Source: UBA2137 sp037968575
GTDB taxonomy: Bacteria > Pseudomonadota > Alphaproteobacteria > Micavibrionales > Micavibrionaceae
Assembly (NCBI GenBank): GCA_037968575.1
Contig: JBBKVR010000125.1
Coordinates: forward strand, 1 to 5,657
Length of the DNA stretch: 5,657 bases
Direction of reading: 5' to 3'
In this document: piece by piece, positions 5,581 through 5,657 of the stretch
Position numbering within the stretch: the first letter of the stretch is position 1
How the letters are laid out: every line of letters starts with the position of its first letter
Translations under genes and position numbers: made by a program
The notes under the pieces: generated by a model
Databases searched by the model: none
The model's input: only the letters and a program-made list of their open reading frames with translations
What the model was told of the DNA's origin: nothing

Positions 5581-5657
5581 ATGACGCGCTATAATATCCA
5601 AGAAACAGAAGCCAAGTGGCGGAAAGTCTGGGATGACAAGGGTTCTTTTGTCGCTCA
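5581..5657 (+). CDS. leuS: Leucine--tRNA ligase, N-terminal start (partial)
   Basis: The first 25 codons of a gene that continues past the window. The product starts MTRYNIQETEAKWRKVWDD and then KGSFVA, the characteristic N-terminus of bacterial leucyl-tRNA synthetases (YNxxxxExKWxxxW). The enzyme is a cytosolic class I synthetase that charges tRNA-Leu. The HIGH and KMSKS motifs and the editing domain lie outside the window. The ATG is 9 bases after the lipoprotein stop with no good Shine-Dalgarno (upstream bases GAATTCAAAA), so translation probably depends on ribosomes finishing the lipoprotein gene. Confidence 0.93.
   Translation, partial: MTRYNIQETEAKWRKVWDDKGSFVA

Noticed and set aside
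1..5657. A novel multi-gene system, mobile element, tRNA, rRNA or CRISPR array
   Set aside because: All long frames are explained by housekeeping or envelope genes. I saw no transposase, terminal repeats, spaced repeats or cloverleaf-like sequence.

Overview
The window is an ordinary-looking stretch of chromosome, most likely from an alphaproteobacterium with fairly low GC for that class. The lineage is inferred from three things: a thioredoxin-reductase-like ferredoxin--NADP reductase, a threonyl-tRNA synthetase with a short extra segment before its first zinc ligand, and a DUF3576-type lipoprotein directly upstream of leuS. The very acidic, Asp/Asn-rich porin would suit a marine or saline habitat, but that is only a hint. 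I cannot name a genus.

Layout from left to right. Bases 1-75 are the last 24 codons of ahcY (S-adenosylhomocysteine hydrolase). An FAD/NADPH-dependent ferredoxin reductase follows after 8 bases (84-1094). Next come a small secreted protein with four cysteines and no name I recognise (about 1143-1517), and complete thrS (1600-3588). These four genes share the + strand with short gaps and could be partly co-transcribed. A perfect 9-bp stem terminator (3617-3638) then separates thrS from a convergent porin gene on the - strand (4782 down to 3664).

Upstream of the porin is a 273-base divergent regulatory region (4783-5055). It holds a GGCCGA direct repeat that also forms a hairpin, a possible small ORF with a very good Shine-Dalgarno sequence (4931-5071), and a plausible sigma-70-type promoter for the + strand. 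That promoter would serve a DUF3576-like lipoprotein gene (5056-5571) and the start of leuS (5581 to the window end), which begins 9 bases after the lipoprotein stop.

Functionally the window combines housekeeping genes (methyl-cycle clearance, NADPH/ferredoxin redox balance, charging of tRNA-Thr and tRNA-Leu) with three envelope proteins: a secreted protein, a porin and a lipoprotein. I found no mobile element, CRISPR array, tRNA, rRNA, or recognisable defence or biosynthetic system. The points most worth checking are the small ORF overlapping the lipoprotein start, the repeat upstream of the porin, and the two poorly characterised envelope proteins next to aminoacyl-tRNA synthetase genes.
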